From: Pseudobutyrivibrio sp. YE44
Lineage (GTDB): Bacteria; Bacillota; Clostridia; Lachnospirales; Lachnospiraceae
Assembly: GCF_900104335.1 (NCBI RefSeq)
Contig: NZ_FMXT01000001.1
Location: forward strand, 827,516-891,515
Length of the DNA: 64,000 nucleotides
Direction of reading: 5' to 3'
Below the pieces are notes generated by a model that worked only from the letters and a program-made list of their open reading frames with translations, had not been told where the DNA came from and ran no database searches. Position 1 is the stretch's first letter, and each line of letters begins with the position of its first letter. A program made the translations under genes and the position numbers. Shown here piece by piece: positions 26,496-35,775 of this stretch.

Positions 26496-27263
26496 TCATC
26501 CTAACCCCACATCCAGCGACATCATTAGAATAAACCCCACCGCAAAACAAATAGTAGCAATATTGGAATGTGGCCCCTCTGACATTTCTGGTATAAGCTC
26601 TTCTACTACTACGTAAATCATTGCTCCTGCAGCAAAGCTTAAAAGATATGGCATTGTAGGAATCAACAGTGCTGATGCCGCTATAACAAGTAATGCTCCT
26701 ATCGGTTCTACTATTCCAGATAATACTCCATATAAGAAAGTTCTTCCTTTTGGTACACCTTCACCTAAAAGTGGAACTGAAACTATAGCTCCTTCAGGAA
26801 AGTTTTGAATGGCGATACCAAGTGAAAGCGCCAATGCTCCCGTAAAGGTAATAGAGGCATTTCCGTACATCCATCCTGCGCAAACAATACCAACAGCCAT
26901 ACCCTCTGGTAGGTTATGAAGAGTAACTGCAAGCACAAGCTTAGTGGTTCTTTTTAATCCGCTTCTAGGTCCCTCTTCACAATTATTAAAATGCATATGA
27001 GGAGTTACCATATCTAGGACAAGCAAAAATAACATTCCAATTGCAAACCCAATAGAAACAGGAATAAATTTTAATTTCCCCATTTCATCAGCCTGTTCTA
27101 AAGCGGGCACAATAAGACTAAAAAAGGAAGCTGCCACCATTACACCAGAGGCAAATCCAGTAAGAGCTCTTTGAAGTTTTTCACTCATTCGTGTTTTAAA
27201 CAGAAAAACACTTGCTGCTCCAAGGCTTGTACCTATAAATGGAATTAAAATTATTTGCCACAT
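26496..27263 (-). CDS. ZIP-family divalent metal transporter
   Basis: 255 residues with about eight membrane helices and the ZIP metal-binding signatures HNLPEGMAVG (near residue 110) and NFPEGAIVSVPL. A loop holds HMHFNNCE. Imports Zn or Fe down-gradient. It follows the two half-size ABC transporter genes by 10 bases and is probably co-transcribed with them, which favours a role in metal (possibly iron) supply. Confidence 0.9.
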   Translation of the reverse strand: MWQIILIPFIGTSLGAASVFLFKTRMSEKLQRALTGFASGVMVAASFFSLIVPALEQADEMGKLKFIPVSIGFAIGMLFLLVLDMVTPHMHFNNCEEGPRSGLKRTTKLVLAVTLHNLPEGMAVGIVCAGWMYGNASITFTGALALSLGIAIQNFPEGAIVSVPLLGEGVPKGRTFLYGVLSGIVEPIGALLVIAASALLIPTMPYLLSFAAGAMIYVVVEELIPEMSEGPHSNIATICFAVGFILMMSLDVGLG

Positions 27264-27273
27264 AAAAATACCT

Positions 27274-29013
27274 CTAAGCCATCCTCCAAGTATCAGATTC
27301 CATCTGCATATTAATCATGTGAGAATAGATTCCCTTCACACCATGTAGTTCAGATGGCACACCCTGTTCGGCTACAATTCCATCCTTAAGAACTACAATC
27401 TTATCTGCTCCATCAACTGTACGCATGCGATGTGCAATAATAAGAACAGTCTTATTCTTAATCAAGTCTGAGATAGCTTCCTGAATGAGGGACTCATTGT
27501 CCACATCAAGGGATGCTGTAGCTTCATCCATTAGAATTATTGGTGCGTCCTTAAGGAAGGCCCTTGCAATAGAAATACGTTGACGCTCACCTCCTGAAAG
27601 CTCAGAACCATTCTCTCCTATCATTGTGTTATATCCCTCTGGAAGACTCTGAACAAAATCATCGCAACGAGCAAGCTTTGCCGCTGCAATAACCTCCTCA
27701 TCTGTAGCATCTTTTTTTCCAATTCTAATATTTTCCATTATAGAGTTGTTAAATAAGGTCACATCCTGGAACACAATAGAATACATAGAAAGCAATGTTT
27801 CAGGATCAACCTTACTTACATCCATTCCACCAACAGTAACCAGTCCAGAATCAATATCCCAGAATCTTGCAGCCAGTCTTGATACTGTAGTTTTACCTCC
27901 GCCTGATGGTCCAATAAGAGCTGTGACCTCTCCTTGCTTTGCAGTAAAACTTACTCCATTAAGAACTGCCTCTCCATCCTCATATGAGAACTTTACATCC
28001 TTAAACTCAATGTCATATCCATTGTTAGAAAGCTGTTCCACTCCGGTCTGTTCTGGATGTGAAAGAATAACATCCATTCGCTCACACTGAGTATCTGTTG
28101 CAATCATTGCAGAGAAATTCTGTAATGAAATCTGAAGTGGTTCATACATTCTAGAAACTACAAGTAGATACATAAAAAATGTAATTACGTTAATGTCACC
28201 TTTCACTAAAAGAGCTGAACCAACAACAGCAACAGTACCTATTCCTAGCTTAAGAATCATTTGCGCACTACCAACAAAAGCAGCATTTAAAAACTCGCTG
28301 GCAATAGTGTGACTTTCAACAGCCTTGATTTTCTTCTTAAGTCCTACCATGTACTCATCCTGAGCGTTATAAGCCTTTAAATCTCTAACAGTCTCAAGAG
28401 CTTCCTGAATTCCATCTAAACAAGCAATTTTATACTTATTGCCTTTTCGATTCATCTTATGCATAAAAGGTCTAGAGAAAAATACAATAATAAATGCAAC
28501 AGGCAGTACCCACATTGCTGCCAGCGCCATTCTCCAGTCAAAGAAGAACAATGAAATAACCACTATGGTTGTAGAAATCATAGCTCCCACAAGCTCTGGC
28601 AACCAATGAGAGGATGCTGTTTCTAGCATTGCGCAGTCTGCCATAATAGTGTTTGTTAAGTCTGCTAAATCTTTTTTTCCAAAGAAGGATAACGGAATCC
28701 TTCTAAGCTTTTCAGCAAGTGAACGTCTACGCACACCACTTTCCACATATGTGGAATAAAAAGTAGCATTATATTGTATATACTGGGTAACTGCTATTAA
28801 TATCAGACAAATAATAGTTCCCATAATATAGAAGGACATATTATCTCTTAAATTGTTTCCCTCTAACAAATCTGTTGAAAACTTGTATAACACACCTACA
28901 GGAAACATCATGGAAATGTTCGAAAGTGTGCAGGCACCAAAAGCCTTTATAATATCCTTCGCACCTTTCTCAGAAAGGGCGTATTTATGTTGTAATTTTT
29001 CTACTATACTCAT
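27274..29013 (-). CDS. ABC half-transporter (permease-ATPase), partner 2
   Basis: 579 residues: six membrane helices then an ATPase with GPSGGGKTT, LSGGERQR and ILMDEATASLD. It forms a heterodimer with the preceding gene, which it overlaps by 4 bases. The pair resembles IrtAB/YbtPQ-type transporters used for siderophore import, though multidrug export is the generic alternative. The ZIP gene downstream and operator-like sites upstream point to metal metabolism. Confidence 0.85.
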   Translation of the reverse strand: MSIVEKLQHKYALSEKGAKDIIKAFGACTLSNISMMFPVGVLYKFSTDLLEGNNLRDNMSFYIMGTIICLILIAVTQYIQYNATFYSTYVESGVRRRSLAEKLRRIPLSFFGKKDLADLTNTIMADCAMLETASSHWLPELVGAMISTTIVVISLFFFDWRMALAAMWVLPVAFIIVFFSRPFMHKMNRKGNKYKIACLDGIQEALETVRDLKAYNAQDEYMVGLKKKIKAVESHTIASEFLNAAFVGSAQMILKLGIGTVAVVGSALLVKGDINVITFFMYLLVVSRMYEPLQISLQNFSAMIATDTQCERMDVILSHPEQTGVEQLSNNGYDIEFKDVKFSYEDGEAVLNGVSFTAKQGEVTALIGPSGGGKTTVSRLAARFWDIDSGLVTVGGMDVSKVDPETLLSMYSIVFQDVTLFNNSIMENIRIGKKDATDEEVIAAAKLARCDDFVQSLPEGYNTMIGENGSELSGGERQRISIARAFLKDAPIILMDEATASLDVDNESLIQEAISDLIKNKTVLIIAHRMRTVDGADKIVVLKDGIVAEQGVPSELHGVKGIYSHMINMQMESDTWRMA

Positions 29014-30788
29014 GCTCCCTTACCTACCTTCCAATTTACTGACTTGTTATACTCAGTCCACATATGTTTATACATACCATCAGTCTTTACAAGCTCATCA
29101 TGTTTTCCCGACTCTATAATCTTTCCACCAGAAAGAACACATATCTTGTCAGCATCCACAACGGTTGACAGGCGATGTGCAATCATAATTACAGTCTTAT
29201 CTTTTGATAGATTAGCAAAAGCCTGCTGCACCTTCGCCTCATTATCAGGGTCAGCAAAAGCAGTAGCCTCATCTAAAATAAGAATTGGAGCATTCTTAAG
29301 GAAGGCTCTGGCTATTGAAATACGCTGTGCTTCACCACCTGAAACATATACTCCCTCTGTTCCAATAACTGTGTGAACCCCTTCTGGAAATTTCTCTATA
29401 ATATCCATACACTGGGCATCCTTAAGTGCCTGCATTACCTGGGCATCACTAGCCTCAGGATTTCCAAGTCTAACATTTTCAAGAATAGACATCTTAAGAA
29501 GCTTACTATCCTGAAATACATAAGAAACATTTTTCATAAGCTCAGCGCTGGCAATATCCTTTACATCTACTCCACCAATTTTTATACTTCCCAAATTCAC
29601 ATCCCAAAATCTTGCAACCAAGGATGCAAGTGTGGTCTTTCCTCCACCTGATGGTCCCACAAGAGCTACATGCTCCCCTGGATTAATGCTAAGACTAATT
29701 GAGTCCACCGCATTACACTTTGAATCCGAATATGCGAAGTTTACATTCTCAAGAACTATTCCCGAATCAATAGGATGTTTAGGATTATCAGATTCCTTTA
29801 GAGGCTCTACTCCAAGTATAGAATCCATTCTATTTAGAGAATCCATAACTATCATTTCACTTTCTCCCGCATATGCGACCTTCATCAAAGTCACTGTGAG
29901 AATTGGAGTAATGATAATGTAGAACAATATGTTAAACAAAAATTCATTCTCAACTCCCGCCTTCGTAAATACGAAGCCACAAGCAACCAGTGCAGCAAAA
30001 ATTCCGTTACATAAAGTTACAAAGCCTACCATCGGAATTTGAAGACTCACGGTATAGTTAATAACCCATTGCTCATATTTATCGATTGCTTCCTTAAATC
30101 GTTTAAATGAAAAAATAGACTGACCAAAGGTCTTTACTACAGGAACGCCACGTACATACTCCACAGCCTCAGAACTCATTTCATCCAAGGCATTCTGATA
30201 TTCAGTCATAGCTACCTGCATCTCTTTTCCCATCATTTTGCCCATGCAAAGGAATGCAAGAAGGGCTGGAATCATACAGATTAACCCTATTCTCCAATCA
30301 AAGTATAAAAGCATTCCAATAATACCAATAGGAGTCACATAGCTTACAGCCTTGTCAGGAAGACTATGTGCAATAAAAGTCTCTGTAGCTGCTGTAGAAT
30401 CTGCAACAATCTTTCTAATCTTTCCACTTCCCTCTGCCTCAATATGTCCCATTGGAAGCTTCATAATGTGTTCCATCAAAGCAACACGCATATTCACTTG
30501 AACTCTAAAGGCTGCCAAGTGAGAGCACATTAATCCACCTAAATAAATCAGCATAGAAAGCAACGCCACTCCAACAGCATGCCATCCATATGAGGTGATA
30601 TTCACTGCCTCTTCATAATTTGGTCTAACCTCAACCACCTCTCGGATAATGCACCAAATATAATAAAAAGGTGCCAGCGCTAAAAGCGCACTAATTCCCG
30701 CAAGTATCCAAGAAGCAATCATGAGATACTTGTGCTTCCCAGCATAATTAAATAGCTGAGGTAAAACACTTTTCTTCTTCTCTTCCAT
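29010..30788 (-). CDS. ABC half-transporter (permease-ATPase), partner 1
   Basis: 592 residues, six membrane helices (SGKIRKIV loop as in YbtP/IrtA-like exporter-fold importers), then GPSGGGKTT, VSGGEAQR and LILDEATAFAD. AFAD replaces the usual ASLD, and VSGGEAQR is slightly degenerate, which is common in one half of heterodimers. First gene of a TetR-adjacent operon; two copies of a TTAGTTATC-type site lie just upstream. Confidence 0.85.
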   Translation of the reverse strand: MEEKKKSVLPQLFNYAGKHKYLMIASWILAGISALLALAPFYYIWCIIREVVEVRPNYEEAVNITSYGWHAVGVALLSMLIYLGGLMCSHLAAFRVQVNMRVALMEHIMKLPMGHIEAEGSGKIRKIVADSTAATETFIAHSLPDKAVSYVTPIGIIGMLLYFDWRIGLICMIPALLAFLCMGKMMGKEMQVAMTEYQNALDEMSSEAVEYVRGVPVVKTFGQSIFSFKRFKEAIDKYEQWVINYTVSLQIPMVGFVTLCNGIFAALVACGFVFTKAGVENEFLFNILFYIIITPILTVTLMKVAYAGESEMIVMDSLNRMDSILGVEPLKESDNPKHPIDSGIVLENVNFAYSDSKCNAVDSISLSINPGEHVALVGPSGGGKTTLASLVARFWDVNLGSIKIGGVDVKDIASAELMKNVSYVFQDSKLLKMSILENVRLGNPEASDAQVMQALKDAQCMDIIEKFPEGVHTVIGTEGVYVSGGEAQRISIARAFLKNAPILILDEATAFADPDNEAKVQQAFANLSKDKTVIMIAHRLSTVVDADKICVLSGGKIIESGKHDELVKTDGMYKHMWTEYNKSVNWKVGKGA

Positions 30789-30823
30789 GATTTATTCCCT
30801 TCCTCCCTTTTCTTGAAAAATTT

Positions 30824-30857
30824 TTAGTTATCACTAACAGCATTTTGATAACTAACC
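30824..30857. promoter_or_regulatory. Operator-like inverted repeats upstream of the ABC pair
   Basis: TTAGTTATCACTAAC (30824-30838) and TGATAACTAACC (30846-30857) are overlapping halves of a repeated motif. Related sequence occurs upstream of the adjacent TetR gene and of the DUF3793-flavodoxin operon. Confidence 0.5.
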
Positions 30858-30863
30858 AAAGAA

Positions 30864-30884
30864 AAAAGAGCCTTACGGCTCTTT
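30864..30884 (-). terminator. Terminator of the TetR gene
   Basis: AAAGAGCC-GTAA-GGCTCTTT followed by TTTCTTTG on the minus strand, overlapping the TetR stop codon. Confidence 0.8.
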
Positions 30885-31506
30885 AACTTAATCCCATTAT
30901 TTTAATCCAACCTGGCATGAAAAAATCTTGCAAAGTGGTAAGGTATTTTTTAATTTTATCATCATCATAATTGTGTATGATTGGCTCAAAACATGCAGTT
31001 GTATATGCTGATAACAACATGTGTAATTCCTCCTGACTTAACTCTACCACTGGGTAACCAGATTTTTTCATGAGTTGAATTGCATAAAGAAAATCATCTT
31101 GATTTTGAATAACAAAGTCATGAATAAAATTCTCGTATTTTGTTCCCTTAGAGCAATTTATTAGCATTTGAAACTCCGCTTTCTTTGGGAGAATAATATC
31201 CTCTATCAAATCAAAAAAGCTTTCTCCAAAAACCTCATCTTTAACAGATGGTCCTTCTGATTCAATTAAAGAATATTTTTTATTCTTATGGGAAGATATC
31301 CATGCTTTTATATCTTTTACAAGTGGTTCCACCATTGCATCAAACATAGCAGCTTTGTCAGCATAATGTCTGTAAAGCCCTGCCGAGGTCATTCCTGCCC
31401 GCTCTCCAATACTCCTTATGGAAGCACCTTCATATCCTTTTGCCAAGAATTCTTCTCTTATTGCTCTATTAACTTTTTCATGACTAAATGATTTGTCTCT
31501 AGGCAT
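30883..31506 (-). CDS. TetR/AcrR-family regulator of the ABC/ZIP operon
   Basis: 207 residues with the N-terminal helix-turn-helix (ASIRSIGERAGMTSAGLYRHYADKAAMF with flanking residues) and a divergent ligand domain. It sits immediately upstream of the ABC pair in the same direction but has its own terminator. A shared AGTTATCACT sequence in both promoter regions suggests it controls itself and the transporter. Confidence 0.88.
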   Translation of the reverse strand: MPRDKSFSHEKVNRAIREEFLAKGYEGASIRSIGERAGMTSAGLYRHYADKAAMFDAMVEPLVKDIKAWISSHKNKKYSLIESEGPSVKDEVFGESFFDLIEDIILPKKAEFQMLINCSKGTKYENFIHDFVIQNQDDFLYAIQLMKKSGYPVVELSQEELHMLLSAYTTACFEPIIHNYDDDKIKKYLTTLQDFFMPGWIKIMGLS

Positions 31507-31527
31507 TATTCTTTCCTTGAATAATAT

Positions 31528-31544
31528 AAGTTATCACTGTTAGC
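31528..31544. promoter_or_regulatory. Operator-like site upstream of the TetR gene
   Basis: AAGTTATCACTGTTAGC shares eleven consecutive bases with the site at 30826-30836. Located 22 bases before the TetR start. Confidence 0.45.
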
Positions 31545-31610
31545 TATCATATAGTAACATTTATAGTTCGTTATATCAAACTCTATTTAGTCATTTCTTA
31601 CTAGTATAAT

Positions 31611-31636
31611 AAAGGCAGCGGATTTCCGTTGCCTTT
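31611..31636 (-). terminator. Terminator of the zinc transporter operon
   Basis: AAAGGCAACGGAAATCCGCTGCCTTT followed by ATTATAC on the minus strand, two bases after the lipoprotein stop. Confidence 0.75.
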
Positions 31637-31638
31637 CG

Positions 31639-32175
31639 TTATTGCATTACAGCATTTTTCATAGTTAAATAGGTTCCACCATTCTCTTCATAAGTTGAAA
31701 ACTCACCTGTTATAGTAACTTCATCACCTTCATTAGGATAGTCTGCTTCACTGTACTGATTCTCATCTAAGACAAATTCCAATCCTTGGGAACAACATTG
31801 TGTGGCGTCCTGAACTATACAAGCATAGTATTTTTTACCAGTCTGCTCATCCACGTAGATTCCACAGTTACCTTCCATTTTTACCGTCTTTCCAACATAA
31901 GCCAATGGTTCCATCATCATATTATAAACTTCGGAATAGATAAAGGTTGAAGACATGGCTGTTAAATCAATATCCACGGTAGGGTCCGCAGTGGATTCTG
32001 CTTCAGAATCTGGCTGTGGATCACCAGAATTCTGAGAATCTGACATAGGCTCCTCCTGCCCCTCTATAGAATCTGTATTTACCATATCTTTTTCAGCATT
32101 CTCTACATTGTCACCACATCCTGCAAACGAAAACGCTATCATACTTGACATCAATAAAACTAAAAACCTTTTCAT
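31639..32175 (-). CDS. Lipoprotein with OB-like domain, zinc operon
   Basis: 178 residues. A type II signal peptide with lipobox SFAGC (Cys near 20) is followed by an acidic Ser-rich linker (about 25-65). The C-terminal ~110-residue domain (VGKTVKMEGNCGIYVDE, ACIVQDATQCCSQG, GDEVTITGEFSTYEE) reads like an OB-fold with two vicinal Cys. It is the last gene after znuB, 3 bases on. Possibly an accessory surface zinc-binding protein; not a named family to me. Confidence 0.6.
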   Translation of the reverse strand: MKRFLVLLMSSMIAFSFAGCGDNVENAEKDMVNTDSIEGQEEPMSDSQNSGDPQPDSEAESTADPTVDIDLTAMSSTFIYSEVYNMMMEPLAYVGKTVKMEGNCGIYVDEQTGKKYYACIVQDATQCCSQGLEFVLDENQYSEADYPNEGDEVTITGEFSTYEENGGTYLTMKNAVMQ

Positions 32176-32178
32176 TTC

Positions 32179-33012
32179 CTAACCTCTAATCTTTCCCAGT
32201 AAATAACATATAAAAAACAAAAAAACATCAGCAGTAACTATTGTGGAACCAACAGGTGTACCTGCCAAAATAGAAACTATTATTCCAATAAATGCACATA
32301 TCACAGAACTAACAGCAGAAAAGACGGTCACAGCTCTAAAGCTTTTGAATACACTCATAGCCGAAAGGGCCGGGAAGATAACTAATGCTGATATTAACAA
32401 TGAACCTACAAGATTCATTGCAAGCACAATAATCACAGCAATTACAGTTGCGATTAGAAGATTATAAAAGCCTACCTTTGTTCCGACAGCTTTTGCAAAA
32501 TTCTCATCAAAAGTCACCGAAAAAATTCTGTTATAAAATAGTATAAATATCACTAGTACGGCTATTGAAAGAACAACGCTTAACCAAACTTCTGAAACTG
32601 TCAATGTAAGGATTGATGTTGAACCAAACAATGTAGAGCAAACATCACCTGATATATTTGAAGAGGTCGGAAAAAGATTCATCAGCATATAACCGAAGGC
32701 TAATGCTCCTACAGACAGCATAGCTATAGCAGCATCCCCCTTTACCTTTGCACTTTGTCCTCTTCTAAGTAGCATAATGGCAGCAAAAACAGTAATTGGA
32801 AGTACAATTATCATCTTGTTTGTAAGATTAGCCACTGAAGCTATAGCAAGAGCACCAAATGCAACATGTGATAAACCGTCACCTATATAGGAATATCTCT
32901 TAAGTACAAGAGTCACCCCTAAAAGGGATGAACACAGTGCTATAAGTACTCCTACAATAACTGCATATCGAACAAACGGAAAGGCGAAATACATCATTAA
33001 CTTTTCTAACAT
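32179..33012 (-). CDS. znuB: Metal ABC transporter permease, ZnuB/MntC type
   Basis: 277 residues with eight or so membrane helices and the family features GDGLSHVAFG, GFYNLLIA and ALVIFPALSAM. Overlaps the ATPase gene by 7 bases. Forms the membrane channel of a zinc (or manganese) importer together with the ATPase and binding protein upstream. Confidence 0.9.
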   Translation of the reverse strand: MLEKLMMYFAFPFVRYAVIVGVLIALCSSLLGVTLVLKRYSYIGDGLSHVAFGALAIASVANLTNKMIIVLPITVFAAIMLLRRGQSAKVKGDAAIAMLSVGALAFGYMLMNLFPTSSNISGDVCSTLFGSTSILTLTVSEVWLSVVLSIAVLVIFILFYNRIFSVTFDENFAKAVGTKVGFYNLLIATVIAVIIVLAMNLVGSLLISALVIFPALSAMSVFKSFRAVTVFSAVSSVICAFIGIIVSILAGTPVGSTIVTADVFLFFICYLLGKIRG

Positions 33013-33677
33013 AATGATTCACCTCCTAACACAGCAGACCCTGCTGGCGATATCTTGTTAACATCAAATACTTTTGTAGCGTATGTCTGAACGTTTGCAA
33101 TATCATGACTAATCATTATGATAGTAAGCCCCTCGTCATTAAGCTGTTTTATCAGTTCATACATTTCCTCTGTAACCTGAGGGTCCAATCCCGCCACAGG
33201 TTCATCTAAAAGCAAAATTCTTTTAGTGGCACACAAAGCTCTCGCCAGAAGAACACGCTGCTGCTGTCCTCCCGAAAGCTCTCTATAACACCTTTTTTTT
33301 AGTTTTGCTATACCAAGCTTTTTTATATTTTCCTCTGCTATTGCCTTGTGCTCCTTTGTGTAAAAGAATCTGCGTCCAAGTCTGCTTTGACAGCCAGATA
33401 AAACAATTTCAAAAACCGATGCTGGGAAATCTCTTTGTACATCTGATTGCTGTGGTAAGTATCCAATTTCAGTCTGAGCAAGCCCATCTGAAAACTCTAT
33501 TTTCCCCGATATTGGTGCCTGTAACCCCAGTATTGTCTTCATTAGAGTAGATTTACCGGAACCATTTTCCCCAACAATACAAAGATAATCTCCTGCTTCA
33601 ATTTTTAAATTGATATCTGATAGTACTGGCTGTCCTTCATAGCCTACTTTTAGATTAGTGATATTTATTAATGACAT
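33006..33677 (-). CDS. znuC: Metal ABC transporter ATP-binding protein
   Basis: 223 residues with GENGSGKST, LSGGQQQR, LLLDEPVAGLDP and an H-loop MISHD, typical of ZnuC/AdcC. Stop and start codons overlap with both neighbours, so the three genes are tightly coupled. Powers uptake by the adjacent permease. Confidence 0.92.
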   Translation of the reverse strand: MSLINITNLKVGYEGQPVLSDINLKIEAGDYLCIVGENGSGKSTLMKTILGLQAPISGKIEFSDGLAQTEIGYLPQQSDVQRDFPASVFEIVLSGCQSRLGRRFFYTKEHKAIAEENIKKLGIAKLKKRCYRELSGGQQQRVLLARALCATKRILLLDEPVAGLDPQVTEEMYELIKQLNDEGLTIIMISHDIANVQTYATKVFDVNKISPAGSAVLGGESLC

Positions 33678-34747
33678 TAATTAATTCCTTCTTTTAATAC
33701 TTCAAGATTGTTTTCCATGATTGATAAATATGTAGCGCCCTTTTCCACATCATCACTTGTTGTTGACTGCATTGAATCGATTGTAAGAATCTTTGCATCC
33801 TTAGACGAGCTGGTTTCTACGATTGTCTGTGCAATCTTCTGGTCTGAGTTTTCAATCGTAAATACGGATTTAAGACCAAGCTCATCTACCTTGTCTGCAA
33901 GGAATTTTACTGTCTCAAAGCTTGCCTCTGTCTCTGCTGAGCAACCAACAAATGCTGCATAATAATCAAGGCCATAATCATCTACCATATATCTAAATGG
34001 GAATCTGTCGCCAAATAGAATTGTCTTTGTAGCCGCACTTGAAACTGTATCCTCATACTTCTTATCCAGCTCTGCAAGCTTATTATTATATGCATCTGCG
34101 TTAGCCTTGTAAGAATCAGCATTAGTTGAATCAACTGCTGCAAGTGAATCTGCAAGAGCACTTACAAGCACCTGGCTATTCTTAAGAGAAAGCCATACAT
34201 GCTCGTCATACTCTGGGCCTTCCTCTTCGCCTTCTTCACCCTCTTCTTCCTCTTCCTCAGCTTCCATACCTTCTACAACTTCTTCTTCCTTTACAGAGTC
34301 TCCAAGAACCTCTAAAAGATTTACAACCTGCATGTTTTCATTAACAGCTTCACTAAGAGCGTCCTCTACCCAGTCATCAGATTCTCCACCTACATAGACA
34401 AAAACATCACAAGTAGAAATCTTCATAATGTCCTCAGCTGTTGGCTGATAGCTGTGAAGATCCACTCCGTTATCCAGAAGCATAGTGATATCCACATTAC
34501 CGTTATCACCTACAATCTCCTTTACCCAATCGTACTCTGGGAAAATTGTTGTAACGACTGAGATGTTCTTAGCATCAGACATAGCTACTGCTTCATCATC
34601 TATCTTCTGACTAGCAGATGATGAATTTCCGCACCCAGAAAAAGCACCTGCAGAAATAGCAGCCACAACAGCAAGGGACAACATTCGACGATTTCTGATA
34701 AGAAGTCTTCGAGTAAACACCTTCGATATTAAATTTTTCATTTTCAT
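33677..34747 (-). CDS. znuA: Zinc/metal ABC transporter substrate-binding lipoprotein
   Basis: 356 residues, cluster A-I binding protein. After a long basic N-terminus comes a lipobox FSGC. Metal ligands are expected in NGVDLHSYQP, YDEHVWLS, and later the GDRFPFRYMVDDYG region and an acidic residue near IDSM. The usual His-rich flexible loop is replaced by an almost pure Glu/Gly stretch (about 165-190). Specificity is probably Zn(II); Mn is the alternative. Confidence 0.88.
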   Translation of the reverse strand: MKMKNLISKVFTRRLLIRNRRMLSLAVVAAISAGAFSGCGNSSSASQKIDDEAVAMSDAKNISVVTTIFPEYDWVKEIVGDNGNVDITMLLDNGVDLHSYQPTAEDIMKISTCDVFVYVGGESDDWVEDALSEAVNENMQVVNLLEVLGDSVKEEEVVEGMEAEEEEEEGEEGEEEGPEYDEHVWLSLKNSQVLVSALADSLAAVDSTNADSYKANADAYNNKLAELDKKYEDTVSSAATKTILFGDRFPFRYMVDDYGLDYYAAFVGCSAETEASFETVKFLADKVDELGLKSVFTIENSDQKIAQTIVETSSSKDAKILTIDSMQSTTSDDVEKGATYLSIMENNLEVLKEGIN

Positions 34748-34799
34748 TTCGTTTTATAATCCTTTCATGTGTGCAAAATTATTAAGTTATGCACGCATT

Positions 34800-35108
34800 T
34801 TAAGAATCTAAACGAACCTTTTGGGAAACAAGTGTAGTCTGAATAGACTGATAATCAAAATTAGAAGCCTCTACAAGAACAGCGGCAACAACAAATAACG
34901 CCACAACTACTAATGAAAGACCTGAACTTAGTGTCTTAAGGTTAGACTGACACTGAACAAGCATTGTACAAACAGGACATGAATCTGAATCATTGCAATG
35001 ATGATTAGCATGCTCTGAAATATACAAATCAGAAAAATGCATAAGAAAAACAGTAGCTAAAATAGCTACTAGAGCAATTATTCTATTAAAACTCTTATTC
35101 TTGCTCAT
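34800..35108 (-). CDS. Small membrane protein with His/Cys cluster, zinc operon
   Basis: 102 residues from the ATG at 35108 (AGGAGAAATTTA upstream). The longer reading runs into the promoter. An N-terminal helix (RIIALVAILATVFLMHF) and a C-terminal helix (LSLVVVALFVVAAVLVE) bracket an external loop HANHHCNDSDSCPVCTM rich in metal ligands. It precedes znuA and shares its promoter. Probably a zinc-binding membrane accessory; no family name known. Confidence 0.6.
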   Translation of the reverse strand: MSKNKSFNRIIALVAILATVFLMHFSDLYISEHANHHCNDSDSCPVCTMLVQCQSNLKTLSSGLSLVVVALFVVAAVLVEASNFDYQSIQTTLVSQKVRLDS

Positions 35109-35151
35109 TAAATTTCTCCTAATTAATTTTACCAAGCATTTTTCAACTGCA

Positions 35152-35180
35152 ATCATAATGTTAATCCAGCACAATGTCAA
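35152..35180 (-). promoter_or_regulatory. Promoter of the zinc uptake operon
   Basis: TTGACA (35180-35175), 17-base spacer, TATGAT (35157-35152) on the minus strand. I see no clear Zur or AdcR box around it. Confidence 0.75.
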
Positions 35181-35206
35181 CCGAATTTATCCTAACAAAA
35201 GAAAGT

Positions 35207-35232
35207 CCCTCAGGCACTGGCATACCTGAGGG
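35207..35232 (-). terminator. Terminator of the DUF3793-flavodoxin operon
   Basis: CCCTCAGG/CCTGAGGG arms followed by ACTTTCTTTTG on the minus strand. Confidence 0.7.
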
Positions 35233-35308
35233 CTGTAAAAGGAGTCTAATAACTTCCCAAGAAACCCGGTTAGAAACTTGGGAATAAGAAATAACCAAAA
35301 TTTAATTA

Positions 35309-35740
35309 TTATACTGCAGCAAGGGCTCTTCCAAGATCTTTGCACGCTTCTTCAGCTGCACCATCAGGAGCTTCCTGACAGATAACACCTTCACCACCTA
35401 CTACAGTTGCGCCTGCGGCTGTCATTCGATCAACCCAGTCACGCATCCACTGGCCATCGCCCCATCCATAGGAACCGAAAAGACCAATAGTCTTACCTGA
35501 AACAAAACCCTCTAAATCTGTAACAAAAGGCTCCATTTCACCTTCTTCTAAAACCTCAGCGCCCATTGCTGGACAACCAAGAGCAAAGGCTTTTGCATTC
35601 TTTAATTCATCTAAAGAAGCATCACCAACATAAACAACATTTGCATCGCCACCAGCAGCTTTTACACCTTCGCCAACAGCATTTGCCATAGCTTCAGTGT
35701 TTCCTGACTGAGACCAAAAAACAACATTCACTTTGCTCAT
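35309..35740 (-). CDS. Flavodoxin
   Basis: 143 residues from the ATG at 35740 (AAGGAGAGAGTAAAA upstream). The FMN phosphate loop WSQSGNTEAMA is at about 8-18, with AFALGCPAMGAE and FGSYGWGDGQWM isoalloxazine loops. It carries one or two electrons at low potential and replaces ferredoxin when iron is short. It follows DUF3793, a pairing frequently seen in anaerobic Firmicutes. Confidence 0.95.
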   Translation of the reverse strand: MSKVNVVFWSQSGNTEAMANAVGEGVKAAGGDANVVYVGDASLDELKNAKAFALGCPAMGAEVLEEGEMEPFVTDLEGFVSGKTIGLFGSYGWGDGQWMRDWVDRMTAAGATVVGGEGVICQEAPDGAAEEACKDLGRALAAV

Positions 35741-35775
35741 TTTTACTCTCTCCTTGTTTTCTTTGAAACTGTTTG

